From contig KN834931.1 of NCBI GenBank assembly GCA_000827265.1, positions 1-27,717 on the forward strand: a stretch of DNA of 27,717 bases. The letters run 5' to 3'. Below, piece by piece: positions 10,576 to 19,444 of this stretch (positions are counted from its first letter, which is position 1; each line of letters opens with the position of its first letter). Source of the DNA: Collybiopsis luxurians FD-317 M1. Lineage: Eukaryota > Basidiomycota > Agaricomycetes > Agaricales > Omphalotaceae. The translations under genes and the position numbers were made by a program. The notes below the pieces were generated by a model. That model saw only the letters and a program-made list of their open reading frames with translations, was not told where the DNA came from and did not search any database.

Positions 10576-10902
10576 TATTGTGCACAATTTGACTGGTGCT
10601 ACCATATGAATGTTTGTGCACAATCCTTTGGTCGCACCAGTCGAGGCCACCCTAAAATAGATAAGATCAGATGTAACTACCCTAAACCCTAACCTAACCC
10701 TAACCCCTAACCCTAACCATCTAACCACCTACCCGACCCCCCAATAGAGCCATTCATTGGCAATGTCGCAGACAGTTCCCACATGTTACTAGCCCTAACG
10801 GGAACTGCCTGCAACATTGCTTGATCTTGGGGTGGTCACCGGTAGCTACCAAAGGATTGTTCACAATCATTTGTTTGGTAGCACCAAAGATTGTGAACAA
10901 TA
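10576..10902. mobile_element. MITE-like element (327 bp) with about 60-bp terminal inverted repeats
   Basis: The left end (10576 to about 10638) and the reverse complement of the right end (10841-10902) match imperfectly along about 60 bases: both read TATTGT-CACAAT, then GGTGCTACC, then TTGTG-ACAATCCTTTGGT. Both ends carry TA, as expected for a TA target duplication of Tc1/mariner-type elements. An internal hairpin pairs 10761-10780 with 10800-10819. There is no transposase frame, so it would depend on another element. It carries the telomere-like repeat at 10680-10718. It lies in the spacer between copies B and C and is absent from the equivalent D-E spacer. Confidence 0.65.
10680..10718. 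repeat. Interstitial telomere-like repeat (CCCTAA)n
   Basis: Six degenerate units (CCCTAAA, CCCTAA, CCTAA, CCCTAA, CCCCTAA, CCCTAA) match the TTAGGG telomere repeat of basidiomycetes read from the C strand. It lies inside the MITE-like element, with gene sequence on both sides, so it is not a chromosome end. Confidence 0.85.
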
Positions 10903-11259
10903 ATTGTGGCATTGGGTGAGTGGTATAATTATGGTAGAGATTATACAAGCAGGTATGTAAGATATACTGTTTCGAATTTTGAATGTAAAACTCGGGACCT
11001 CAGGTACATAGCATGGCTCAATGTTTAACGCTGAATTTCATGCCTTCACGAATATTCAATCCAAGACAGCCATTGACAGTTCTTTGATCTAACTGATAAA
11101 CTTACAGATTTTGCCAGTCTCGACGTATGGACTCTGCCACGAATATATAGAAGTCTCAATAAGCTCTACATCATCCGCGTGAGACGACGTGACTGCCTTA
11201 CAACCCATATAACAAGTCTCTGAATGAGTTGCTGTAGAACGCTATCAAATGCAATCCGT

Positions 11260-11267
11260 ACATAAAA
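11260..11267 (+). promoter_or_regulatory. TATA-like box of copy C
   Basis: ACATAAAA within AATCCGTACATAAAACACCG, nearly identical to the site of copy E and clearly related to those of A, B and D. Confidence 0.5.
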
Positions 11268-11288
11268 CACCGAAGCAAAGTATCACAA

Positions 11289-12175
11289 ATGTGCCTCTCA
11301 GTCTACTATGAAACAGTGGCATTGGGTGTCTTAGGGACTTACGCTACGATTCCCTTTGGCATGGGTGAGTGGTGCCAAGCTATTGAACATTATCTATCTA
11401 TCCGCAATCTAATTGCACCTCTAGTTCTTGCCGTCCCTCAAACAGTCACTTCTCCCGCAACAACTGTGACTCTCTACGATGTAATTCCGTCCCAACAAGT
11501 CTCTCTTCTGAATAATAATTCAAACGCAAGACTACTTGACGGTACTTATGAGCTTACTGCCACTATCATAGGCGTGAGCAGCGGATCGGAAGGAAGTGAA
11601 ACAACATATTCGTTCGGGAGATATTTTAGTCAAAATGCAGTGTTTAAAACCACCAGCACGGATAGCAGAGGGAAAGTGACCACGGAGACGGTGAGAACTC
11701 CCGAACTTGTGCTAATTTCGAACTGCGAGATGCCCAATTTCTCGTTCCGTGAGCAGAGTTTCTGAGAGTCGTGTCGAATTGTAGGGACCCTGGTTGAGTC
11801 TGACGGAGGTCGTTGGAAACCTTCTCGCCACACTTCACTACTGACCCCGTTAACGGCCATACTGTGGTGGACGGAGTGTATATAAGCTGCAGTTACGAGT
11901 CGTCTCACCAGAGTGCCTTTTGCACTGGAGTGGATCTTGAACCGGTTATGGTTACTGTGACTTCTGGCTCTCAGATCACCACCATAACAGACGTTAGCAC
12001 CTTCCCTCAATCTTATGAAGGGTCAATTACTGCATTTACGGTAATGACGGCCGTTATTCCATTGAGCACCGGCCCCTCAAATACTGCGACTCGGAAAGCT
12101 CAGGAATTGGGGCTGGGAGGGTATATACTCACATTCCCTTTTCTCTCAGTAAACCTGTACATCATCTGCCTCTAG
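11289..12175 (+). pseudogene. Copy C: disabled member of the array family
   Basis: The layout matches copy E: exon 1 to 11364, intron 1 11365-11424 (60 nt), exon 2 11425-11724 (300 nt), intron 2 11725-11784, exon 3 11785-12175. Three differences from E matter. A one-base deletion in exon 1 puts the usual ATG out of frame; an upstream ATG at 11289 happens to restore it and gives a weak hydrophobic N terminus (MCLSVYYETVALGVLGTY). The donor of intron 2 is GCGAGA instead of GTGAGA. A one-base deletion near 11815 (TTGGAAACC against TGGGAAACC in E) shifts exon 3 into an early stop. The two-cysteine block and hydrophobic tail (GLGGYILTFPFLSVNLYIICL without its last residues) survive out of frame. 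Most likely a recent pseudogene. Confidence 0.7.
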
Positions 12176-12371
12176 GCTCTCGAGTAGTAAATCTCGCGGG
12201 GACGTATTCACTCTACCTGCCCAAGACGCTTATGACAGGTTGATTAGTGAGCTTGTGGCCCGAACGAAACGTTGTACGATGAGGATACAATACAGCCATG
12301 CGATAGCAATAAGTAATACTGCCAGCTAACCGTAATTCTACGGCTTAGTTCAAGTACGGCGAGAGTGTTTG

Positions 12372-12605
12372 CTGAGGCGGGGGTATATCTTCAACCGGTT
12401 TTAACCACCGTGACTTCTAGCTCTCAGACCGCGACTGTAGCCGAAGATAGAACCCTCCCTGAATCGTATGGAGGTTCCATTACCGCGTTTACAGTAATTA
12501 CGGCGGAACATCTCGCATGCTGTGACGGGGAGAAATCAGGAGTTGGGACTGGGAGGATATGTATTCATGGGTCTCGCAGTGAGCCTGTATAGACTCTTTC
12601 TATGA
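12372..12605 (+). pseudogene. 3' fragment of an array-family gene
   Basis: From the LEPVLTTVTS region to the stop this stretch follows the 3' end of copies A, B and D (TVTSSSQTATVAEDRTLPES, then SYGGSITAFTVITA), but the following part is rearranged and out of frame before the tail returns (GLAVSLYRLFL-like, TGA at 12603-12605). No 5' half is present. The bases before it (12176 to about 12370) match the 3' flank of copy E (15654 to about 15850), so it marks a recombination junction between an E-type flank and an A/B/D-type gene end. Confidence 0.75.
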
Positions 12606-12846
12606 GCTAATGTGGCTATGGTTCCTGGAACGGCCTGCTATCCACGAAATCGGCCTACAAAATTTTGATAATCTAAAATTGCTCATTACGAGGTCATTAC
12701 GAAATGAATATGAGCAGTGGCATAGTTTTAGAAAATGAGTAGGCAGGCATGTAAGATGCACTGTTTCGAATTATGAATGCAATGCTCGGGACGTGTATGG
12801 ACTCAACGTTTGGTGCTGAATTTCATGCCTTTACATACATTTCATT

Positions 12847-13121
12847 GAAGGACCATGGAGACATAGACTCTGAAAAAGAAAAGCGGAAGGGACAAAAGCT
12901 TCAGCGATCTCTACAGGAAATCAATCTGACAAAGATAAAATTGAATCTTTGGACGAGGTACTTCTATACGCACAGTAATAGGAAGACTGCCGCTCTGGTT
13001 GAACCAATCTGTGATCATCGCAGGGTGAGCAGTAAAAGTGATATCTTTTCAGAGAGAGGGTCGACAGTCGCCCGGAGTTTCGTATTCAGCGCAACCTCCC
13101 TCCACGTACTACAAACATGCG
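12847..13121 (-). pseudogene. Second eroded fragment of the F-box-like gene
   Basis: Aligns by eye with 6703-6989 of the F-box-like gene in the same orientation; shared plus-strand stretches include GGACCATGGAGA, GGACGAGG-ACTT and GTGATATCTTT. It covers the middle of that gene's first coding block only, has no start and no intact frame. As with the 9116-9283 remnant, it precedes an A/B/D-type copy (here D), so the F-box gene's 5' part travelled with the duplicated unit. Confidence 0.75.
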
Positions 13122-13372
13122 CCGTACATACGTCTCCGACTCCCGCCGAAACTTCCGAAAACTCTATTTCTTACAGATTCGCCGCGTAAGAACCCACTAA
13201 GATGACAGCTTTGATACAAACCATATCTACAACTCCATAGCTTTCATCACTGGTTTGCCGGAGATTGTGGAAAGGATGAGTCCGAGGACCTAGGCACCGA
13301 CTTGAATTGCATCCATGGGACCGAGGCTGTATAATATCAGCAAATATCGGAGCTAGTGCCACTGGGATCCGT

Positions 13373-13379
13373 ACATAAA
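13373..13379 (+). promoter_or_regulatory. TATA-like box of copy D
   Basis: ACATAAA within GGGATCCGTACATAAAGGGC, 53 bases before the copy D ATG and closest to the copy B site. Confidence 0.5.
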
Positions 13380-13425
13380 GGGCAAAGCAACTGGGTGTTA
13401 GGCTGTGGACTTCACAAATACTTCA

Positions 13426-14276
13426 ATGACCTTCACGAGACTCTTATCACTTGGCATCTGCTCTACAATTTCTTTCGTTGAGGGTGAGTAGGCAGTTCAT
13501 TTGAGTTATAAACCGTATTCACGATTCGACCACATGCTTAGTCTTCGCCGCTCCCCAGACAGTTACCTCTGCACCATCAGTAGTAACTCTCCACGATGTA
13601 ATACCATCCCAACTAGTCTCCAAATTCAACCCCACGCCCCTTGATGGTACCATCCAGCTTACCGCCACCGCCATAGGCGTGAGCAGCGGATCGAACGGAA
13701 GTGAAACGACTTACTCGTTCGGAGAATATATCAGTGAAAATCCAGTGTTTACCACCACCAGAACAGATAGTCAAGGACAAGTGACTACCCAGACAGTGAA
13801 TCGCGAATTTGTGGGTTTTTCAAATGGTGAGCTTGCCGGTGTGAGCACCTCTCTCCAAAATTGAACTTAATTCTTTCGAATTTGCAGGGACTCTGGTCGA
13901 ATCTGACGGAGGTTTGTGGGAGACGTTCTCGCCGCATATCACTAGTAATCTCGCTGATGGCGGAATTGTGTCTGCCGACGGAGATTTTATAAGCTGCAGT
14001 TTCGATTCGTCTCACCAGAGTGCCTTTTGTACTGGGGTAGATCTTGAACCGGTTTTAACCACCGTGACTTCTGGCTCTCAGGTTGTAACTGTAACCGAAG
14101 TTAGCACCTCCCCTGAATCATACGGAGGTTCCATTGTCGCAGTAACAGTATTGACAGCGGCGGTTCCATCCAATACTGGTTCCTCGAATGCTGCGACGGG
14201 AAGATATCAGGAGTTTGGGCTAGGAGGATATATATTCATCGGTCTCGCAATTAGCCTGTACAGACTCTTTTTATGA
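13426..14276 (+). CDS. Copy D: small secreted, probably GPI-anchored protein of the array family
   Basis: Exons 13426-13483, 13542-13826 and 13888-14276 give 243 residues; introns are 58 and 61 nt. The signal peptide is MTFTRLLSLGICSTISFVE. Exon 2 is 15 nt shorter than in A and B, all in whole codons: four residues are missing where copy A reads IFANTSDFTP and one before EFVGFSNG. The residue at the intron 2 junction changes from Trp to Gly, so the NWT glycosylation site of the others is lost. The cysteine block (SCSFDSSHQSAFCTGVDLEP) and tail (GLGGYIFIGLAISLYRLFL) are intact. The frame is open throughout after splicing. Membership of the A/B/D subtype is clear; function unknown. Confidence 0.8.
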
Positions 14277-14728
14277 GTAGATTTGGTCATGGTTTAACCA
14301 GCCTGCTACCACGAAATTCAAACTTATGATAATTCAAAATTGTTCATTACAAGGTCTTTGCAAATACAGTGAGCAGGCAGCATTTAAGTACCAATAAGAT
14401 GGACTGCCTCGAGTTTTGAATGTAAAACTCGGGACCTGTAGTTTGGGCTCGACGTTTAACGCTGAATTTCATGCCTTCACGAATGTTCAATCTAAGACAG
14501 CCATCGACAGTTCTTTGATCTAGGTGATCAAACTTCAAATCTTTTTTTTTTTGCAGTACTTAGGCATTATATTAACATCCCCAGGTCTCGGCGTATGGAT
14601 TTTGCCGCAAATCTATAGATGTCTCAATAAGCTCTGCATAATCCGCATGGGACGACTTGTATTCCCTTGACAGCTTTACAATAGTTCTCTGAATGGGTTG
14701 CTGTAGATCGCTATCAAATGTAATTCGT

Positions 14729-14736
14729 ACATAAAA
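14729..14736 (+). promoter_or_regulatory. TATA-like box of copy E
   Basis: ACATAAAA within ATTCGTACATAAAACACCG, 48 bases before the copy E ATG. An out-of-frame ATG at 14758 lies between the box and the start and would open an overlapping upstream reading frame. Confidence 0.5.
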
Positions 14737-14776
14737 CACCGAAGCAAAGTGTCACAAATGTGCCTCTCAGCCTACT

Positions 14777-15653
14777 ATGACGCCCATCATGAGACTCTTC
14801 TCAGGGATTTGCGCTACGATTCCCTTTGTCATGGGTGAGTGGTGCCGAGCTATTGAACAATACCTATCTATCCACAATCTAATTGCACCTCTAGTTCTTG
14901 CCGTCCCTCAAACAGTCACTTCTCCTCCCGCAGCAACTGTGACTCTCTACGATGTAATTCCATCCCAACAAGCTTCTCTTCTGAATAATAATTCAAACGC
15001 AAGACCACTTGACGGTACTTATGAGCTTACTGCCACAATCATAGGCGTGAGCAGCGGATCGGAAGGAAGTGAAACAACCTATTCGTTCGGGAGATATTTT
15101 AGTCAAAACGCAGTATTTAACACCACCAGCACGGATAGCAAAGGACAAGTTACCACGGAGACGGTGAAGACTCCTGAACTTGTGTTGATTTCGAACTGTG
15201 AGATACCCTAATTTCTCGTTCCATGAGCAGGGTTTCTGAGAGTCGTGTCGAATTGTAGGGACCCTGGTTGAGTCTGACGGAGGTCAATGGGAAACCTTCT
15301 CGCCATACTTCACTACTGAACCCATCAATGGCCATACTGTGGAATATGAAGGAGGGTATATAAGCTGCAGCTATGAATCGTCTCACCAGAGTGCCTTTTG
15401 CACCGGAGTGGATCTTGAACCGATTTTAACCACCGTAACTTCTGGCTCACAGATCGCGACTGTAACCGAAATCAGCACCTTCCCTGACTCGTATGAAGGT
15501 TCCATTGCCGCGTTTACAGTCATAACGGCGGCGGTTCCATCGAAAACTGGGTCCTCGAATGCTGCGATGGGGAGGTATCAGGAGTTGCGGCTGGGAGGGT
15601 ATATACTCATATTCCTTTTTCTCTCAGTAGACCTGTACACCATCTGCTTCTAG
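14777..15653 (+). CDS. Copy E: small secreted, probably GPI-anchored protein of the array family
   Basis: Exons 14777-14834, 14895-15197 and 15259-15653 give 251 residues; introns are 60 and 61 nt. The signal peptide is MTPIMRLFSGICATIPFVM. The mature part reads TVTLYDVIPSQQASLLNNNS, GSEGSETTYSFGRYFSQ, then the cysteine block (SCSYESSHQSAFCTGVDLEP) and a longer, more hydrophobic tail (GGYILIFLFLSVDLYTICF). Intron 1 is 60 nt and open in frame, so a retained-intron form would insert 20 residues between the signal peptide and the mature domain. This is the intact counterpart of pseudogene C, with which it also shares flanks on both sides. The ATG was chosen by alignment with A, B and D; the upstream ATG at 14758 is in another frame. 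Confidence 0.8.
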
Positions 15654-15829
15654 GTGTTCGAGTAATGAATCTGGCGGAGACGTGTTCACTCCACCTGGCC
15701 AACTTAGACGCTTATGACAGATTGGTTGGTGAGCTTGTGGTCCGTACAAAATGTTGTCGTATAATGAGGATGTAACACAGCCATGCGGTATCAAACTTCC
15801 GACTAACCGTAATTTTAACGATAGTTCAG

Positions 15830-16561
15830 GCACAGCAAGAGCGTGGACTGTGGCGTGTAGTACGCTGTGCTCGCACCTGGGCTGGGGTATGAGTCGGCCT
15901 AGTAGGCGGGATAGATCGGGTACGGCGTGTATGGACCAAAGGCGCGTAGACCAATGAGGTTGGGTAGTGAGTCAGAGTGGGGTGTGCCGACGTCGACATG
16001 GATGGGTATGGCGTATAGAAGGAATGGAGGGAATCAGGGGGAGGTCTCTGCGGCTGCTGGTAAGTGGGAGGGAGGTACGGGGGTACGGGATGGGTCTGAC
16101 ACTGCTACTTCGTGAAACTGGTAGCGGCGGTTGATGCTATACGTCGGTAGCTCGTTGCTAGAGGCGTGTAAACTGCCGTTCATGGACTCCGGTCTTATGA
16201 ACGCTGTGAGGGGATGGTGAAGGCGTAGTCGCGCGTCGTTCGCGTACGGGTTGACGGGTTTCGTCGTTGGGTTTGATTGGTAGCTTTGGCCTAAGCTCAA
16301 AGGTGTTTTTGCTGGGTATGTTTCAAAAGCAGCGAGGGCTCAGAGGATCAATCTGAGGGTAGATGATTCGAGGACATTCCTAGTCTTCCTATGTACTTTA
16401 AATAATATTGAATACCGTCACTGGTGACTGGTGCGAAAGTCCTGGAACAATGTACAGCTTACCTGCTTAGTTTGTGATTCCATAGCCTTCTGTTTTCTTC
16501 TTTCTCCTTCTCGCAAATTTCCGCGGTTGAGGTAAGTTTTGGAGGTTCTGGTGGCAGACAT
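15830..16561 (-). pseudogene. Degenerate Pro/Tyr-rich protein gene
   Basis: On the minus strand an ATG at 16561 opens a basic first exon (16463-16561; MSATRTSKTYLNRGNLREGE, then RRKQKAMESQTKQ) ending at a perfect CAG|GTAAGC donor. Coding-like sequence resumes about 16340 (ALAAFETYPAKTPLSLGQSY) and runs to a stop after PAAAETSP, but the only acceptor that fits is out of phase with exon 1. After further frame changes it continues with PYTPYPIYPAY and YPSPGASTAYYTPQS near 15830-15930. The repeated frame changes mean it is decayed unless several unusual introns are present. The family is not recognised. The strand is opposite to the array. The tail end resembles sequence after copy C (about 12300-12370), so part of it belonged to the duplicated segment. 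Confidence 0.5.
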
Positions 16562-17338
16562 CCAGGTGGTTGGCTCAAGAGAAAGGAAGCCGCGTTGCTG
16601 GCAGGTGATTCCCACGGGCGCCTGTCTTAGTAGTATGTGTTTTCGACTCCCCTCATGTGGCGAGTTTACTGAAAACACTTCAAGTGCCTGACAATACTGC
16701 GGTATAGATGGCGTCGATTACTACTTCTCCGTCTTATAACTATGGTGTATTCCGGATCCAAATCACCAATTACATCAAACCAGGCTCCAGACAGAATGGT
16801 ACTCAACGACTTCAACATGATCATTCCAATCAATTTTTTCATTTTCTGCTAAGAACCCCTCATGCTGGTATTAGCAGTGCGATCCATATATGCGCTTGCC
16901 GAGTTTTGGGCAAGCAAGCACTGATTAGACCAGTTTACCATTGCTCGAACCGATTTTCTCGGTGCTTTTTTGAACCACTACCTCAAGCTGTTCTCAATTT
17001 CTACTCAATCGGATTGAGATGATAGTCAATGTGAACCAGGTAGCGTGCGGACAGAGATACCGTGAAACCAAAAAAAAAATATACCCAATGGCCGAGATGC
17101 CGATTCATACGCAGCCCGAAGTCGTTTCGCGGACAACTACGCGCCAACAGTGTGATACACGGAGCTTGGTTCTATAGAAAATCTGGTCATTTCTCCCATA
17201 CTTCTTTGATCCCGATGAGACCTGAGGCTTCTTCATACCGCTAGATGCATTTTCAAAATCTCCCGACTCCACTTAGTATAGACTCTGCCGGATATCTAAG
17301 ATACTTTTTATGTGCTCCAATCCTGTCACCTTAATGCT
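16562..17338. other. Intergenic region, no gene seen
   Basis: Moderately AT-rich. It contains a hairpin (GCTTGCC...GGCAAGC near 16895-16917) and an A-run near 17069. No splice-supported frame or resemblance to array units was seen. Confidence 0.4.
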
Positions 17339-17400
17339 CCGAGAGATTGAGATCCGAGAGATTGAGATCCGAGAGATTGAGATCCGAGAGATTGAGATCC
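17339..17400 (+). repeat. 15-bp minisatellite, four perfect copies, in the copy F promoter
   Basis: The unit CCGAGAGATTGAGAT occurs four times head to tail with no mismatch and ends only eight bases before the TATA region of copy F. It is not present ahead of copies A-E. Identity of the copies implies recent expansion. Confidence 0.9.
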
Positions 17401-17408
17401 ATCTACAC

Positions 17409-17418
17409 ATATAAAAAG
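17409..17418 (+). promoter_or_regulatory. TATA box of copy F
   Basis: ATATAAAAAG, 54-63 bases before the ATG at 17472, followed by TCGAAGGAAAGT as the other copies have a GAAG-CAA motif after the box. Confidence 0.6.
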
Positions 17419-17471
17419 TCGAAGGAAAGTGGCACGAAGTGCCAATAGCTCGCTTGCACTCAGCATTCTAT

Positions 17472-18269
17472 ATGAAGCTTATCGCGAAACTCTCTTGTTT
17501 TACACTTTTCTTCTTCAAAGGTGGGTCTCAACTATTTGCGGCTACATATTGTATTTATAATTTGCATAAACATCTAGCCCTCTCCGCTCCTCCTGTGACA
17601 ACGGTGACTTTTTACGATGTAGTTCCATCCCAATCAGTCTCCATTTTTGAAAGCACTTCAAACACAAGCTCCTTTGACGGCACTTTTGAACTTACTACTG
17701 CCATTGTAGGCGTGAACAGTGGCTCCGCAGGAAGCGAGACCACATACTCATTTGGAGAGTACTACAGCGAGAACATTGTACAGACCATCACTGGGATAGA
17801 TAGTAAAGTCCAAGTGACCACCCAAACAATCGTTGGTCTTTTAAACTGTGAGCTTGCCAGTGTGACTAGCATCCCTGAAAGTCATGCTTCTTTCAAATTA
17901 ATAGGGACCATAGTCGAATCCGACGGAGGCGAATGGATAACCGGGTCACCCAAGCTTCTCACCGACGGGATCGCCAATGGAGAGTATAGGAGTTGTAGCT
18001 ATGACTTGTCTCACTCCAGTGCCTTTTGCACTGGTGTGGATCTTGAACCGGTTTTAACCACTGTGACCTCTGGCTCTCAAATTGCGACTGTAACTGAAGC
18101 TATTGCCTTCAGTTCTCACTCGTATGGAGGGTCCATTGTTGCGACGACAGCGGCGCTTCCAGTGAACACCGGCTTCTCGAATACCGCAATGAGGAAAGGT
18201 CAGGAGAGTGGAATGGGAGGGTATATAATACTTTTTCTCTTAGTGAAACTGTACAATGTCTACCTGTAG
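17472..18269 (+). CDS. Copy F: most divergent member of the array family
   Basis: Exons 17472-17520, 17578-17847 and 17905-18269 give 227 residues; both introns are 57 nt. The signal peptide is MKLIAKLSCFTLFFFK. The mature part keeps VTFYDVVPSQSVSIF, GVNSGSAGSETTYSFGEYYS, the cysteine block (SCSYDLSHSSAFCTGVDLEP) and TVTSGSQIATVTEA, with a tail (GGYIILFLLVKLYNVYL) closest to copy E. It is shorter than the others before the second intron and in the Ser/Asn stretch ahead of the tail. Both introns lack in-frame stops, so the unspliced frame is also open. The promoter differs from A-E by a 15-bp minisatellite, and no F-box remnant precedes it. It may be the oldest branch or may come from a separate duplication. 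Confidence 0.8.
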   Translation: MKLIAKLSCFTLFFFKGGSQLFAATYCIYNLHKHLALSAPPVTTVTFYDVVPSQSVSIFESTSNTSSFDGTFELTTAIVGVNSGSAGSETTYSFGEYYSENIVQTITGIDSKVQVTTQTIVGLLNCELASVTSIPESHASFKLIGTIVESDGGEWITGSPKLLTDGIANGEYRSCSYDLSHSSAFCTGVDLEPVLTTVTSGSQIATVTEAIAFSSHSYGGSIVATTAALPVNTGFSNTAMRKGQESGMGGYIILFLLVKLYNVYL

Positions 18270-19444
18270 GCTTTTTGGTGATAAATCGGACAGGAGTTAT
18301 ACTTCTGTTTCTTAAACCTCAGCTCATTCTCTCATTCAACTACCCAAGCATATATATTTCGATCCGACGGTTTAGGCACCAGACTAGTTGACCGTGCTCT
18401 AAGCCTCAAGGAGAGACCCGTTACTTACTTCACTATCACTGTAGCCATAGCCATTATTTTATAACAGGTGAATATAGACACACTGACTACTACTTGTCCA
18501 TGCTCTGAGCCTAGCATCTTGCGACAGATACTGCATACAAGAATAAGTATGTAATATATTCACTTGACACAGCGGGTGAAACGACAAGCCTGTTGGTGAG
18601 CTTTTCAGCTTTTAATCCATAATATACAAACTCCTTCTACACAACGACTTACTAGCCATTGCGATAGATAAAATACAATTCACAGGATACAGTGGTACTA
18701 GAGTATATGTAGATGGTGCTAATTATTATGTTACAAATCTGGTGTAAGTAGTAGTACTTATTGCAGCACCAGATCACGATGATATACAAACAATTCTTAA
18801 TCTCGGCACCCCGGCTTAGGGTAGTACCAAGGGGCGCAGAATAGCCAAATAGCTATGAGTCTTCAAACTTCATGTGCTGTATCTCTCAGCCTATAAGCCC
18901 CTTCACAATCGGTCGGACCAATCTCCCCAGTGCTGATTAATGCGTTTGGGTTTGAGATTCCAAGTGAGGCTTCAAGCCGCTACGGATACTTCGCCGGATA
19001 TGGAAAATACTTGTATGTAGAATCATGCAGTGTCCCTACCAGTAGTAGATGTACACTGCACAGAATGTGCATCGTAGTGAGTCAAGCTCATGATTAAAAA
19101 TATCAAAATGATGTCATATTTCAGCGGGCAAAGCGAGTATTATCAACCCATTTCCGGTACTTCAACCTCTGCGAACCCCTGAAAGAATCAAAGGTCCAAG
19201 CTTAATATTGATGGAGTAACAGTAAGAGTGCATCTAGCCCAAATACAACAAATCCTTTGGTACAATCAAAATGCCTGTCCAAAAAATGTCATGTTGAAAC
19301 TAACATGTCAAGTCACCGGCGGTGAAATATAACATGTCTGTTTTGACATGAGGTAACAGAAAATCAAAACGAACAAAAAAAGATGAAAGATAAAAGTGAT
19401 ATGAAGGCGTACTCGATGGTATGTCCAATCTTCTCTCTCTCACA
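18270..19444. other. Gene-free AT-rich region with short inverted repeats
   Basis: No reading frame with family resemblance. A small inverted repeat (ATCTGGTG...CACCAGAT near 18738-18777) and a cluster of AACATGTC/TGACATG motifs with an imperfect palindrome (TCACCGGCGGTGA) near 19288-19351 are visible. These could be ends of decayed transposons, but no partner end was identified. Confidence 0.4.

Noticed and set aside
10680..10718. Telomere repeat as a chromosome end
   Set aside because: It is short and degenerate, lies inside an inverted-repeat element, and has single-copy gene sequence on both sides.
15751..16115. Plus-strand short open frames after copy E
   Set aside because: They lie opposite the Pro/Tyr-rich pseudogene and have no start context, splice sites or domain resemblance.
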